Shown: positions 1 to 9,137 of the stretch, piece by piece
Layout: every line of letters starts with the position of its first letter
Position numbering within the stretch: position 1 is the stretch's first letter
NCBI RefSeq assembly: GCF_900163785.1
Contig: NZ_FUKN01000008.1
Coordinates: 20,935 to 84,934, forward strand
DNA length: 64,000 bases
Direction: 5' to 3'
DNA from: Psychrobacter sp. JB385
GTDB taxonomy: Bacteria; Pseudomonadota; Gammaproteobacteria; Pseudomonadales; Moraxellaceae
Translations under genes and position numbers: made by a program
The notes under the pieces: model-generated
Databases searched by the model: none
Told to the model about the DNA's origin: nothing
The model's input: the letters and a program-made list of their open reading frames with translations, nothing else

Positions 1-51
1 ATCCTTACTTTTAACACAGTTGTCCCTTCATCAATACGGTAACCTGCTTTT

Positions 52-1098
52 ATGCTCAACGACACGATCACTCACGCCGAACGCGAACTGTATTTAACCT
101 TGCTCGAATTAGCTCAGCAGCAGCCAAGTGCTTATGAATGGCTGACGCGACTGCCAACATGGTTAAATGATATTAAGGACAAGGCCAATTACGCCCATGC
201 GCCTGCTTATCAAGCGTCTGTGGCGCGATTGCCAAATTTGACGGTCAATCATGTCGATTTAAATAGTGATGTACTGACGATTGATGCGAGTCTGAATCAG
301 TCTCAGTACAAACAAACAACAGCGTTATTAAAGCAGTTGATGCCGTGGCGTAAAGGGCCATTTCAGATTGGCGGTCAAATCGGCGATGATGAATCAGGTA
401 TTAAGATTGATACTGAGTGGCACAGTGATTGGAAATGGCAACGGGTCGCGCCGCATTTAGGTAGGCTAGATGGTCGGCGTGTATTGGACGTCGGTGGCGG
501 CTCTGGTTATCACGGCTGGCGCATGGCAGGGGCTGGCGCGGACACGGTCATCATTATTGATCCGTCATGCCTGTTTTATCATCAGTTCATGGCGATTCGG
601 CATTTTATCGGTAGCGCGGATGCTCATGAGACGGGTCGTTACCGTACCCATTATATTCCCGTACCGCTAGAAGCGTTACCTGAGCACAGCCAGTTGTTTG
701 ATACCGTGTTTAGTATGGGCGTGCTCTATCATCGTCAGTCGCCGTTTGAGCATTTGCAGCAGCTCAGAGGTCAACTCGTCAAAGGCGGTGAGCTGGTACT
801 TGAGACCTTGGTGGTGGAAGGTGATGCCAATACCGTACTGGTGCCACACGATCGTTACGCTCAGATGAATAACGTCTATTTTTTACCGTCAGTTGCCGCG
901 TTAATCGGTTGGTTAGAAAAGGTTGGATTCTCAGATGTGCGCTGCGTCGATGTGGCTGTGACGTCTGTGAAAGAGCAGCGTCAAACCGAATGGATGACCT
1001 ATCATTCGTTGGCGGATTTTTTAGATCCCAATGACGCAACTAAGACCATTGAAGGCTATCCTGCGCCGATGCGTGCAACCTTGATTGCAAAAAAATAG
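52..1098 (+). CDS. cmoB: tRNA U34 carboxymethyltransferase CmoB
   Basis: CmoB transfers the carboxymethyl group of carboxy-S-adenosylmethionine to 5-hydroxyuridine at the tRNA wobble position, making cmo5U. The 348-residue protein has the family's LMPWRKGPF and DTEWHSDWKW blocks, a Rossmann SAM-type loop (VLDVGGGSGYH, about residues 145-155), FSMGVLYHR and the C-terminal EGYPAPMRA. It is somewhat longer than the roughly 320-residue E. coli protein, mainly at the N-terminus. The start has no clear Shine-Dalgarno sequence in the 51 bases before it. The partner gene cmoA would be expected upstream, outside the window. Function follows from family knowledge and strong motif agreement. Confidence 0.95.
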   Translation: MLNDTITHAERELYLTLLELAQQQPSAYEWLTRLPTWLNDIKDKANYAHAPAYQASVARLPNLTVNHVDLNSDVLTIDASLNQSQYKQTTALLKQLMPWRKGPFQIGGQIGDDESGIKIDTEWHSDWKWQRVAPHLGRLDGRRVLDVGGGSGYHGWRMAGAGADTVIIIDPSCLFYHQFMAIRHFIGSADAHETGRYRTHYIPVPLEALPEHSQLFDTVFSMGVLYHRQSPFEHLQQLRGQLVKGGELVLETLVVEGDANTVLVPHDRYAQMNNVYFLPSVAALIGWLEKVGFSDVRCVDVAVTSVKEQRQTEWMTYHSLADFLDPNDATKTIEGYPAPMRATLIAKK

Positions 1099-1106
1099 TA
1101 CGTACT

Positions 1107-1122
1107 TACCTACCTACCTACC
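1107..1122. repeat. TACC tetranucleotide repeat, 4 copies
   Basis: Four perfect tandem TACC units sit between the cmoB stop and the ribosome site of the DUF1176 gene. Slippage would change the spacing between any promoter here and the ribosome site. Only four units are present, so instability is a possibility rather than an expectation. Confidence 0.6.
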
Positions 1123-1138
1123 ATAAGGAGAATGGACA

Positions 1139-2272
1139 GTGAAAAAACTAACGATGTTACTCAGTGCTATGATGGGTACTCTGTCATTAATGTCCATATC
1201 AGCTTATGCTGCCTATGGCACGCCATTTGAGGGGTGGGGTTTTGTACAGGATGATTGGCAAGTGGTGTGTGATAATACATCAACTTGCCGCGCAGCAGGT
1301 TATGCAGAGGAGAGTCAATTAGATATGCCTGCCTCGATATTGCTCACAGCATTGCCAAAAGTCGCTTTGCCAATGGCGCAGGTTCAGTTTTTATCGGAGT
1401 CCTCAGAGCAAGGTTTTACTGACGTTGAGCTGTGGCTAAATGGTAAAAACTTTGGCAACTTAACCTCAGATGACGATGGCTACACCTATGACTTAACCCA
1501 CCAGCAACTCACCTACCTTCTCAATCATGCGCGTTTAAACACAAAAATAGAGATCAAAGAAGGCGGTAAAAGCTGGTTTATCAGTGATAAGGGTATGAGC
1601 GCCGTGCTGCTCAAATTAGATGAAGTGCAAGGAAGAGTAGGCACACCAATCGCCTTGGTCAGTAAGAACAGTCCAAATCGACAAACGCCCAAATCTGCTA
1701 AACCCGTACCAGTTATCAAAAAAGCTGATAGTTATTCGGAAGACAATCACAAACAGCTGGACCCTGCAAAATCTATTTACTTTAGAAAAAATATTGAAAA
1801 ATGGGTGAATATTGATGACGAGCAGCTCATAGGCTCTGAAGATGATATGGGAGACTGTGAACTCATCAATCCAAAGACCGAAGCAAACCAACGAATGCAA
1901 GAGTATGGCGCTGATAGACTGGATTGGACGTTTACACCTGTAGACGCCAAGCACACGCTTGCAAGCCATGTGTGCTGGCAGGGCGCTTATAATGAAGGGT
2001 CAGGGTATTGGCTGATTAATCATGAAAAGCCAAGTCAGCCACAACTGATCACGACGTCTGGCAATGAGTATTCTGATGGCGAGATTTGGGCCACTCATAA
2101 AGACAGAGGTATCGGTGATTGCTGGAACCGCCGTATATGGACTTGGAACGGCCAAACATTTGCTAAAAGCGAAGAGGCGAGTACGGGAATGTGCCGCGGT
2201 TTTGCTGGCGGGGCATGGGCGCTGCCAACCTATGTAAGCGAGATCACAAACAAGGCAAATAGCACTCAATAA
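1139..2272 (+). CDS. DUF1176 family secreted protein
   Basis: The 377-residue product starts at GTG with a strong AAGGAG site 8 bases upstream (1125-1130). It has an N-terminal signal peptide (hydrophobic residues about 5-24, ending AYA), so it is exported, probably to the periplasm. Conserved DUF1176 features are a DWQVVCDNTSTCRAAGY block near residue 40 and a Cys/Trp-rich C-terminus (CWQGAYN, GDCWNRRIW, MCRGFAGGAW). The cysteines suggest disulfides. The family's function is not established. It follows cmoB by 40 bases but is unlikely to be functionally linked. Four TACC units lie just before its ribosome site. Confidence 0.85.
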   Translation: MKKLTMLLSAMMGTLSLMSISAYAAYGTPFEGWGFVQDDWQVVCDNTSTCRAAGYAEESQLDMPASILLTALPKVALPMAQVQFLSESSEQGFTDVELWLNGKNFGNLTSDDDGYTYDLTHQQLTYLLNHARLNTKIEIKEGGKSWFISDKGMSAVLLKLDEVQGRVGTPIALVSKNSPNRQTPKSAKPVPVIKKADSYSEDNHKQLDPAKSIYFRKNIEKWVNIDDEQLIGSEDDMGDCELINPKTEANQRMQEYGADRLDWTFTPVDAKHTLASHVCWQGAYNEGSGYWLINHEKPSQPQLITTSGNEYSDGEIWATHKDRGIGDCWNRRIWTWNGQTFAKSEEASTGMCRGFAGGAWALPTYVSEITNKANSTQ

Positions 2273-2372
2273 AGTCCGCTTTGACGTAAGCGGATACGAC
2301 GCTGTCAAATGAGACAGGAACAAGCAATTACGTTGCTATGCTACGCTGACAGGATGAAATAAAAAAGATAGG

Positions 2373-2591
2373 TTATATCAGCCACCTTTTGAAAGCCACT
2401 TCCATTATGATCTTGAGGATAAAACCGACAGAGCCTGCGCCTAAGGCAACAAATATCCAAAAAGTACCAGCGCGACCAGCCTCAGAGGTTTTAGAGATAT
2501 CCCACATGATAAAGAACAAAAAAGCGATGAATATTGGTAATAAGACGTACAGTCCCCAACTGGTGACGGTACTGGCAGCAATAGCAAACAT
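2373..2591 (-). CDS. Small DUF2788-type inner-membrane protein
   Basis: This 72-residue protein has two hydrophobic segments (about residues 8-29 and 42-64) joined by a short polar loop (DISKTSEAGRAG). This layout resembles the DUF2788 family of small gammaproteobacterial membrane proteins, whose role is unknown. An AGGA site lies 7 bases before the start on the minus strand. It converges with the DUF1176 gene and diverges from argS. The family call is from recalled resemblance, not a search. Confidence 0.75.
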   Translation of the reverse strand: MFAIAASTVTSWGLYVLLPIFIAFLFFIMWDISKTSEAGRAGTFWIFVALGAGSVGFILKIIMEVAFKRWLI

Positions 2592-3053
2592 GACATGATC
2601 CTATAAAAAAGTAGTAATGCATCTCCTATAACTGATATCGTTTAGAAGAGCCATACAAACTACCATTATACCGCGGAAGCGAGTGGGTATAAACGACTGC
2701 TCAGTATCGACAAGCAGGAACGTTACCATTGGCTCAGCCAATGATTGAATAGTGACTTGTCATAAGAAGCCGTAGAAAAGACATTATTGAATTTTGCATA
2801 ATAAAAAGCCCAAACCATCGAGATCACTTGATAAGTTATTAAGGCTATTTGTCATAAGAGTAAGATTTTAGTGCTAATTTTGGCGCAAATGATGCAATGA
2901 CGCGCAAAGATTGCTATATTTACAGGTTATTTATTTTTATATTTTTTGTCCCCTGCAATGTCGGTCGCTATTATAATAAGCAATTATCGATTGCTCGCAT
3001 TCGCCACATTTTTACCCTGTTTTTGTTGTTTATTTAACTGAGTTTAAAACCCT
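2592..3053. other. Intergenic region upstream of argS
   Basis: This 460-base divergent region should hold promoters for the small membrane protein and argS. A TATAAT lies at 2972-2977, about 80 bases before argS, but without a convincing -35 at normal spacing. A short inverted repeat (ttatacc/ggtataa) lies around 2670-2695. No gene is seen. Confidence 0.4.
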
Positions 3054-4883
3054 ATGTCACAAACCCAAATTGATACACTTGCATCGCTATTTCATGATGC
3101 CATTCAAACCTTACAAGCCGATGGCACGCTACCCAATGATTGGCAAAACAACAGCCAAATCACGCGTACCAAAGATTTGAGCCATGGTGATTTTGCCAGC
3201 AATATTGCACTGACGGCGGCCAAAGCGGCCAAGGCCAATCCGCGCCAACTTGCCGAAAAAATTGTGAGCGCACTGCCTGAGAACCAAGACATTCGCCAAG
3301 TAGAAATCGCAGGGCCTGGCTTTATTAACGTATTTTTAAACTCGGAAGCCAAGTTTTCGGTATTGGACGATATCTTTACCTTACAGGAACGTTTTGGTCT
3401 GAGTAATCAGTTCGACGGTCAAAAGGTACAAGTTGAGTTTGTCTCTGCTAACCCAACCTCAAGTCTGCACGTCGGCCACGGTCGCGGTGCTGCGTTTGGC
3501 ATGAGTGTCTCAAACCTACTAGAAGCCATCGGCTACGATGTCACGCGTGAGTATTATGTCAATGACGCGGGTCGTCAAATGGACATCTTGGCGACCAGTA
3601 CCTATCTGCGTTATCTAGAGTTAAATGGCGAGCAAATCACGTTCCCAGTCAATGGCTATCAAGGTGATTATGTTAGTGATATCGCCCAGACACTCAAAAC
3701 GCAACATGGCGACAGCTACGTCCATGGTTTTGCAGATGTTGCTAAAGATGCGCCAGAAGATGCTCAGTTTGAGATTAATGCTGAAGGCGAAAAAATCCTA
3801 GTTTCAGGTGATAAAGAAGCGCACATTGATGGTTTGATTGCTAATAGCAAAGCCTTGCTTGGTGACAGCTACGAGTTGTTTTTAAATGCGGCATTGAGCA
3901 GTATTTTGGCTGATATTAAAGATGATTTAAATGACTTTGGTGTGAGCTATGAGTGCTGGTTCAGCGAACGATCTATCGATAGCGAGATTGAGCCAGTACT
4001 GCAAGTTTTAGACGAAAAAGGCTATCTATACGAAAAAGACGGCAATATCTGGTTTAAATCGACCGATTTTGGCGATGAAAAAGACCGTGTCGTGCGCCGT
4101 GCTAATGGTCAATCAACGTATTTTGCCTCGGATATTGCTTATCACAAAAACAAGTTCGATCGCGGTTTTGATAAGGTGATTAACGTTTGGGGCGCTGATC
4201 ACCATGGTTATGTCCCGCGCGTAAAAGCGGCTCTATTGGCTTTAGGCATCGATGCCGATCGTTTAGACGTGGTGCTGGTACAGTTTGTGGCGTTGTGGCG
4301 TGGCAGTGAAAAAGTACAAATGTCATCGCGCTCGGGTCAATTTGTTACCCTGCGTGATCTGCGCGCAGAAGTCGGCAATGATGCGGCGCGTTTTTACTAT
4401 GTAGCGCGTAAGCCTGAAGTGCATATTGATTTTGATTTAGAGCTTGCCAAATCACAAAGCAAAGACAACCAAGTCTATTATATCCAGTATGCGCATGCAC
4501 GCGTTTGCCGTGTATTAGAAAAACTGGCAACCTACGATTTGGCAGTAGATGATGCTATTGGTTTGGCACATCAGGACTTGCTGACCGCGCCCAATGAAGA
4601 CGAGTTGATTAAACTATTAGCAGGCTATCCAGCAACGTTATTACGCGCCGCGACGGGCTATGAGCCACATGTCTTGACCAACTATCTAAAAGAGCTTGCT
4701 GCCTTATTCCATGGCTGGTATGACACCAATCGCATTTTGCCTGTGAGTCTCACGTCAGGTGAAACACCAAGCTCGGATGAGATGGCATTGATGCAGGCAC
4801 GTTTGCGTTTGTCCAAGGCAGTCAGACAAGTATTGGCCAATGGCTTAGGGCTGTTAGGATTGTCTGCGCCGTCTAGTATGTAG
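3054..4883 (+). CDS. argS: Arginyl-tRNA synthetase
   Basis: ArgRS charges tRNA-Arg with arginine using ATP and is an essential cytoplasmic class I synthetase. The 609-residue protein has the N-terminal additional domain, the HIGH-type motif HVGH (residues 139-142, in SSLHVGHGRGAAFG), and a KMSKS counterpart near residue 423 (MSSRS). The C-terminal helical anticodon-binding domain is complete (KAVRQVLANGLGLLGLSAP). Length and motif order match the family. It is followed by a SPOR-domain gene, an arrangement also known in Pseudomonas. Confidence 0.97.
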   Translation: MSQTQIDTLASLFHDAIQTLQADGTLPNDWQNNSQITRTKDLSHGDFASNIALTAAKAAKANPRQLAEKIVSALPENQDIRQVEIAGPGFINVFLNSEAKFSVLDDIFTLQERFGLSNQFDGQKVQVEFVSANPTSSLHVGHGRGAAFGMSVSNLLEAIGYDVTREYYVNDAGRQMDILATSTYLRYLELNGEQITFPVNGYQGDYVSDIAQTLKTQHGDSYVHGFADVAKDAPEDAQFEINAEGEKILVSGDKEAHIDGLIANSKALLGDSYELFLNAALSSILADIKDDLNDFGVSYECWFSERSIDSEIEPVLQVLDEKGYLYEKDGNIWFKSTDFGDEKDRVVRRANGQSTYFASDIAYHKNKFDRGFDKVINVWGADHHGYVPRVKAALLALGIDADRLDVVLVQFVALWRGSEKVQMSSRSGQFVTLRDLRAEVGNDAARFYYVARKPEVHIDFDLELAKSQSKDNQVYYIQYAHARVCRVLEKLATYDLAVDDAIGLAHQDLLTAPNEDELIKLLAGYPATLLRAATGYEPHVLTNYLKELAALFHGWYDTNRILPVSLTSGETPSSDEMALMQARLRLSKAVRQVLANGLGLLGLSAPSSM

Positions 4884-4940
4884 TAACTTTCTAACATGTG
4901 GTAGCTGTCTGATATACGGTAGTTTTCTAGCATATAGAAT
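4870..4940. repeat. Degenerate ~18-bp tandem repeat at argS 3' end
   Basis: The last argS codons and the following bases hold about four imperfect units of a TAGttttCTAgcATatgG-like motif (units beginning near 4881, 4902, 4920). They differ by several substitutions and one length change. It reads as an old short tandem repeat with no evident function. Confidence 0.4.
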
Positions 4941-5003
4941 GAGTACAGACAGCTGATAGCAATAAATTGATGATAGATAGATTCTGTAGGGAGAACCAGA
5001 TCC

Positions 5004-5807
5004 ATGCTAGCCAAAAAACCTAAAGGCGCAACAGAAAAGCGCAAATCAAGTAGCGTATCAGGCTTATTATGGATGTTTGTCGGTGCGATTTTGACATTAA
5101 TGATCGGGGTATTCATTTACCTTTCACCATTGTTCAATTTTAGCCCTGCTGATGGCAGCGCTGAGAATGATCCTGACAGGCAGGTACAGCCACGCGTTGA
5201 TACAGATACTGATAACAGCGATTATGAGTTCTATGATATCTTACCCAATCAAGAAATGGCCACCATTCCTGATGAAGAGATCACTGATACGAATACCAAT
5301 CAATCAGATAATATGGGTGCCTTTGAGCCAGATGTTGTAGTGACTCAGCCTGAGGATACTGGTAATTTTGGTATCGCTGAAAGTACAACCATTGAGCCAA
5401 GTGCTAGTAATAATGCGACAACCAGCAATGGTAGCAACGATATTGTGATTGTGGAAGAAGATGCGACTTATGATGAGGCGCCAGCGACCAATAGCAACAG
5501 TAGTAATAATACGAGCAATCGTGCAAACAATGCAGGTGCTGGTACAGCAAGTGTGCAACCAGCCAAGCCTTCGACCTATATCTTGCAAATTAATAGCTTC
5601 GGCGATGCAGACGAAGCAGATCGTCGCCGCGCGCAAGTATTGATGGCGGGTGTGGATGCCAGAGTAGTCAAAAACACGACAGGCAATGGCCTACCGATCT
5701 ATCAGGTAATCTCGCGTCCGTTAAATAACCGTCAGGCAGTGACAACAGCACAGCAGCGCTTACAAAACAATGGTATTGACTCTATTATCGTTGAACAGCG
5801 TCGCTAA
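5004..5807 (+). CDS. SPOR-domain cell-division-type membrane protein
   Basis: The 267-residue protein has a short basic cytoplasmic N-terminus, one transmembrane helix (about residues 21-45), a long acidic Asn/Thr/Ser-rich linker (about 50-190), and a C-terminal SPOR domain (about 190-265: YILQINSFGDADEADRRRAQVLMAGV...YQVISRPL). SPOR domains bind denuded septal peptidoglycan, so an FtsN-like role at the division site is likely, but it cannot be called FtsN with certainty. It lies 120 bases downstream of argS and ends at a hairpin terminator. Confidence 0.85.
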   Translation: MLAKKPKGATEKRKSSSVSGLLWMFVGAILTLMIGVFIYLSPLFNFSPADGSAENDPDRQVQPRVDTDTDNSDYEFYDILPNQEMATIPDEEITDTNTNQSDNMGAFEPDVVVTQPEDTGNFGIAESTTIEPSASNNATTSNGSNDIVIVEEDATYDEAPATNSNSSNNTSNRANNAGAGTASVQPAKPSTYILQINSFGDADEADRRRAQVLMAGVDARVVKNTTGNGLPIYQVISRPLNNRQAVTTAQQRLQNNGIDSIIVEQRR

Positions 5808-5838
5808 GTTAAGTTGTTTACAGTAATTGTATTTATTG

Positions 5839-5868
5839 AAAAAGCGTCGTCATGACGCTTTTTTTATC
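5839..5868 (+). terminator. Rho-independent terminator of SPOR gene
   Basis: A perfect 8-bp stem (aaagcgtc at 5841-5848, gacgcttt at 5854-5861) with a 5-base loop is followed by a T run, 30 bases after the stop. An upstream ATG of the next reading frame (5852) lies inside the stem, arguing against that start. Confidence 0.85.
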
Positions 5869-5932
5869 TCTTGATTTTATCAAATGCTTTCTAATTGTTT
5901 TATCCTATCAAACGTTTATTAAGAGTATGGTT

Positions 5933-7027
5933 ATGACCGTATCTAACTCAGTAACACCGCAAGCAGGCGTTATCAAAGCATTCTTTCAAAAATACTTTAT
6001 CGATGCCTTTACGGGCATGGCGTTAGGACTATTTGTCACACTAATTGCTGGCTTGATTATCTCACAAATCGGTGGCTGGTTGGGTTTGCCAGCATTGGTC
6101 GCGGTCGGGAAGCTTGCCTCGATATTAATGGGAGCAGGCATCGGGGTGGGTATCGCTTATTATTTAAAAGCGCCAACACTCGTGATGCTCAGTTGTCTCG
6201 TTGCAGGTATGTTGGGTGCCCATTCTGAAGCATTGATGGCAGGGACGTTATTTACGCTACAAGAGGGTGGCCCTGCGACCTTTGTAGCACTGCCAGGCAA
6301 CCCAATCGGCGCTTATTTGACGTCTGTATTCGCTTATCGCGCTGGTACGTGGATCGCAGGCAAGACTAAGCTCGATATTTTATTAGTGCCCTTAGCAGTG
6401 TGTGGTATCGCGCTATTGGTCTGTGCGCTGCTCAATCCGCCTGTCGTTGCGGCAGTTAATGCGATTGGGCAAGGGATTCACGCGGCGACTGAGCTACAGC
6501 CTTTATTAATGGGTATCGTGATTGCAGTCGTCGTTGGTATCTTATTGACGCTACCAACATCAAGCGCTGCTATTTGTATTGCGATTGGCCTTGGTGGTTT
6601 GGCGGGCGGTGCCGCAGTTGTTGGCTGTGCGGCACATATGATTGGTTTTGCCGTGGCCAGTTTTAAGGATAATGGATTCAGTGGCGTCATCTCTCAAGGC
6701 TTGGGTACCAGCATGCTGCAAATCCCTAATGTGCTAAAAAAGCCTATCGTTCTACTACCTGCTGTTATTGCGAGCGCGATCGTTGGCCCTATCGCGACTG
6801 TCGGATTTGGGCTGGCTTGTACAGCGACAGGGGCTGGTATGGGTACCGCTGGTTTAGTTGGTGTGTTTGGCGTTATTGAAGCATCACAAGAAATCATGAG
6901 TACGACTCAATTATGGACAGCGATTATTCTTTTGATGTTTGTATTGCCTGCGGTGATTGCTGGTTTGGTCGCTTACATCATGCGCCGCATAGGCTGGCTA
7001 GTTTCTGGTGATATGAAGCTGCCTTAA
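5933..7027 (+). CDS. PTS-type EIIC membrane transporter
   Basis: The 364-residue protein is almost entirely hydrophobic, with about 9-10 membrane segments rich in Gly and Ala. Its motifs (GAHSEALMAG, PGNPIGAYL, TLPTSSAAICIAIGLGGLAGGAAVVG) fit the PTS_EIIC_2 family of phosphotransferase IIC-like permeases. Known family members are often encoded without IIA/IIB partners, and none is nearby here. The start at 5933 (or 5927) is preferred because AAGAG lies 7 bases before it, whereas the longest frame starts inside the upstream terminator. The substrate cannot be inferred. Confidence 0.8.
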   Translation: MTVSNSVTPQAGVIKAFFQKYFIDAFTGMALGLFVTLIAGLIISQIGGWLGLPALVAVGKLASILMGAGIGVGIAYYLKAPTLVMLSCLVAGMLGAHSEALMAGTLFTLQEGGPATFVALPGNPIGAYLTSVFAYRAGTWIAGKTKLDILLVPLAVCGIALLVCALLNPPVVAAVNAIGQGIHAATELQPLLMGIVIAVVVGILLTLPTSSAAICIAIGLGGLAGGAAVVGCAAHMIGFAVASFKDNGFSGVISQGLGTSMLQIPNVLKKPIVLLPAVIASAIVGPIATVGFGLACTATGAGMGTAGLVGVFGVIEASQEIMSTTQLWTAIILLMFVLPAVIAGLVAYIMRRIGWLVSGDMKLP

Positions 7028-7062
7028 AAACGGTTAAAAATTTGTATTCATGACCATACAAC

Positions 7063-7102
7063 AAAAAAGCCCTGCTGTTAAAAACAGTAGGGCTTTTTTA
7101 TT
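7063..7102. terminator. Bidirectional terminator between convergent genes
   Basis: A long stem (aaaaaagccctgctgtt paired with aacagtagggctttttt, one G-T pair) has an A run before and a T run after. It can serve both the IIC gene and the convergent dehydrogenase gene. Confidence 0.9.
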
Positions 7103-7119
7103 CAAGGAGCGTCAGTTAG

Positions 7120-8148
7120 TTATGGTGCGGTACTTGTTTTATCACTACGCTTGTTATTGCGTCGTGGCTTTAGTTTGCGCGATAACTGAGTGATGTCGTT
7201 TATAACTTCACTATAATGTGATGGGAATACCCGCTGAATGGCATCAACCATTTTGGCATCATTCCCAATTAAGCAACGCTGCTGATTGGTCGCTGCGGCA
7301 TGTAGAATAACCCAAGCCGCTTCGCTGGCATCGAACTTCAACAGTTTATTGAAGCTTCTAATAGCTTTGTCACCAGTAGGCATACCGACTGTACTGGTAC
7401 TATCATTGCCACGTGCGCTATTGGCAATATTGGTTTTGATGCCGCCTGGATGGATACAGGTCGTTGATACACCGCATTTCTGAATGTTAAGCTCTTGACG
7501 CAAGCTCTCTGTGAAGCCGCGTACCGCAAACTTACTGGCATTATAAGCAGAATATGAAGGCTGAGCGGTCAAACCAAACAGGCTGGATATATTAATAACA
7601 TGACCATGTTCTTTAAACTGGCGGGGTTGATCGTCTTGACTATCACTCGTCACTTCGCTTTGTTTGACGCTATTTTTGATCAACGGCAAAAACGCTTTGG
7701 TGCCATAAACCACGCCCCAAAAATTGATATCCATTACCCATTCAAGCTCTTCAATACTGGCGCCCTCTATTGTCGAAGAGAAGGCCACGCCTGCATTGTT
7801 AAAGATGAAATTGACTTTACCATGATCGCTCATCACGCTATCCGCCCATGCTTGCATAGCTTGATTGTCTGATACATCGAGCACGGTCGTGGTGACCTTA
7901 ACATTATAACCAATCAGCATCTCTTTGGTTTGTGCCAACTGCTCTGCATTGATATCTGATAAGGCAACATCACAGCCCATTTTTGCTAAATGAAGCGCAA
8001 GCTCGCGTCCCATACCAGAACCTGCGCCAGTAATGGCGGCCACATGGTTTTGGTAATAAGGCGCAATATTATTATCTCGATCGTTGGGTATATAAAAGGG
8101 CAGGCGCTGACGCAATGACGTTGCCGCCGCGGTGAGAGTATGGAGCAT
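7120..8148 (-). CDS. Short-chain dehydrogenase/reductase
   Basis: This is a classical SDR with an NAD(P)-binding GAGSGMG motif near residue 38, NNAG, a catalytic Ser in the NISSLFG block, and YNASK (Tyr-x-x-x-Lys). At about 342 residues it is longer than a minimal SDR, with an N-terminal extension of about 30 residues and a polar region around residues 175-190. The basic C-terminus ends RKLKPRRNNK. The start at 8148 has AAGGA 9 bases upstream, while the ATG at 8157 abuts that same site. The substrate is unknown; such SDRs commonly act on lipids or aldehydes. It is monocistronic with its own terminator. Confidence 0.88.
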   Translation of the reverse strand: MLHTLTAAATSLRQRLPFYIPNDRDNNIAPYYQNHVAAITGAGSGMGRELALHLAKMGCDVALSDINAEQLAQTKEMLIGYNVKVTTTVLDVSDNQAMQAWADSVMSDHGKVNFIFNNAGVAFSSTIEGASIEELEWVMDINFWGVVYGTKAFLPLIKNSVKQSEVTSDSQDDQPRQFKEHGHVINISSLFGLTAQPSYSAYNASKFAVRGFTESLRQELNIQKCGVSTTCIHPGGIKTNIANSARGNDSTSTVGMPTGDKAIRSFNKLLKFDASEAAWVILHAAATNQQRCLIGNDAKMVDAIQRVFPSHYSEVINDITQLSRKLKPRRNNKRSDKTSTAP

Positions 8149-8597
8149 AATAAACATTCCTTTGTATTATTAAGAGTGGGTATTCATAGGTGCCATAGAC
8201 GTTGGCATGCAGCAGTAGAATAAAGGTCGAAATAGACTATCTACATTAGCATGATTTGTGATGAGGTCTGCTTGCGATTGATAAACGCTGCTGTCATTTT
8301 GAGATAAGGAGAGTCAGTTATCTTTACAATGCTATATTACTAATTTTTCTTACATTATGAAAAATTAGCGCCTTGTAGACAGATAGTTTAGGCAATAAAC
8401 AGGTATGAAAAAAATCCAAAATTTGGGGTTCAAATCATTTTTAATCACACCCAAGGCAGTGTATTCAAATCAATCACAAACAACACTATATGACCAATTA
8501 CTAGCCTTTTTAAGCCAGCGCTAGACGAATAGTTGTGGACTTAACGCGTACCCCAAAAGTTGCCAAGAATGGTATCTTTTTGACAGCTATTCAATTA
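8149..8597. other. Intergenic region with AT-rich inverted repeat
   Basis: This stretch of about 450 bases lies between the SDR start and the marR stop. It contains a perfect 9-bp inverted repeat, taatttttc (8341-8349) and gaaaaatta (8359-8367), which could be an operator or hairpin. No gene is seen. Confidence 0.4.
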
Positions 8598-9041
8598 TTA
8601 GCGGTCAATCGTATCAGCAATTCGCTTAAGCACGGATAGCGTTGTCTCAAGCTCTGCTTCAGAAATATCTGTTGAGCCGTTGACTGCCCATGCCAATTGT
8701 TTGTCATACAACTGCGCATATATCATTTCTCCACGTTCCGATAAGCGGATTAATCTCGCTCTCTTATGCTCTGGGTTGTCATGGAATAACAAGAGCTCAT
8801 CCTTGTGCATGACATCAACAAGTCGTTGCACGGCCTGTCGCGTTAGCCCCATGTTTCTGGCGATTTGTGACGCAGTTTGCGGTTCACCTGCCAGTGACAG
8901 CGCGCCTAAGACCTTCCATCGAGCACTCGTGATGCCATGTTCAGCCCCCATCTGGTCGCCTTCACTGACAAAAAAACCGCCTAGCTTGAATACTTCAAGA
9001 ACAATATCGGTGAATATAGGGCCTTTGTTAGATTTTTCCAT
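8598..9041 (-). CDS. MarR-family transcriptional regulator
   Basis: The 147-residue protein has the MarR layout: N-terminal dimerisation helix, winged helix-turn-helix (SQIARNMGLTRQAVQRLVDVM, about residues 78-98), the wing with NPEHKRARLIRLSERG, and a C-terminal dimerisation helix. MarR proteins bind palindromic DNA as dimers and usually respond to small ligands. It is transcribed divergently from the small membrane protein gene at 9138. Two matching palindromes lie in the shared promoter region, so autoregulation plus control of the neighbour is likely. Confidence 0.92.
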   Translation of the reverse strand: MEKSNKGPIFTDIVLEVFKLGGFFVSEGDQMGAEHGITSARWKVLGALSLAGEPQTASQIARNMGLTRQAVQRLVDVMHKDELLLFHDNPEHKRARLIRLSERGEMIYAQLYDKQLAWAVNGSTDISEAELETTLSVLKRIADTIDR

Positions 9042-9061
9042 CTACAATCCTATAGGTAATT

Positions 9062-9117
9062 TGACAACATGTTGACAATATTAAATGTCAGTCGCATAAT
9101 GACAACATGTTACCAAT
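9062..9117. promoter_or_regulatory. Twin palindromic operator, probable MarR sites
   Basis: The sequence TGACAACATGTT(g/a)(a/c)CAAT occurs twice in the same orientation, at 9062-9079 and 9100-9117. Each has a palindromic core: caacatgttg at 9065-9074 and aacatgtt at 9104-9111. Core centres are 38 bp apart. The first overlaps the -35 box and the second covers the predicted transcription start of the plus-strand gene, a typical repressor arrangement. Confidence 0.7.
9072..9100 (+). promoter_or_regulatory. Sigma-70 promoter of the 9138 gene
   Basis: TTGACA (9072-9077), a 17-base spacer, then CATAAT (9095-9100) form a near-consensus promoter. Transcription should start near 9107, inside the second operator palindrome, leaving a leader of about 30 bases before the chosen start codon. 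Confidence 0.75.
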
Positions 9118-9137
9118 TAATGTCGTTGGAAGAAACC

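Noticed and set aside
4682..5116. 144-codon minus-strand frame across the argS end
   Set aside because: It overlaps argS and the SPOR gene in antisense, and its Tyr/Ser-rich stretch is produced by the degenerate repeat.
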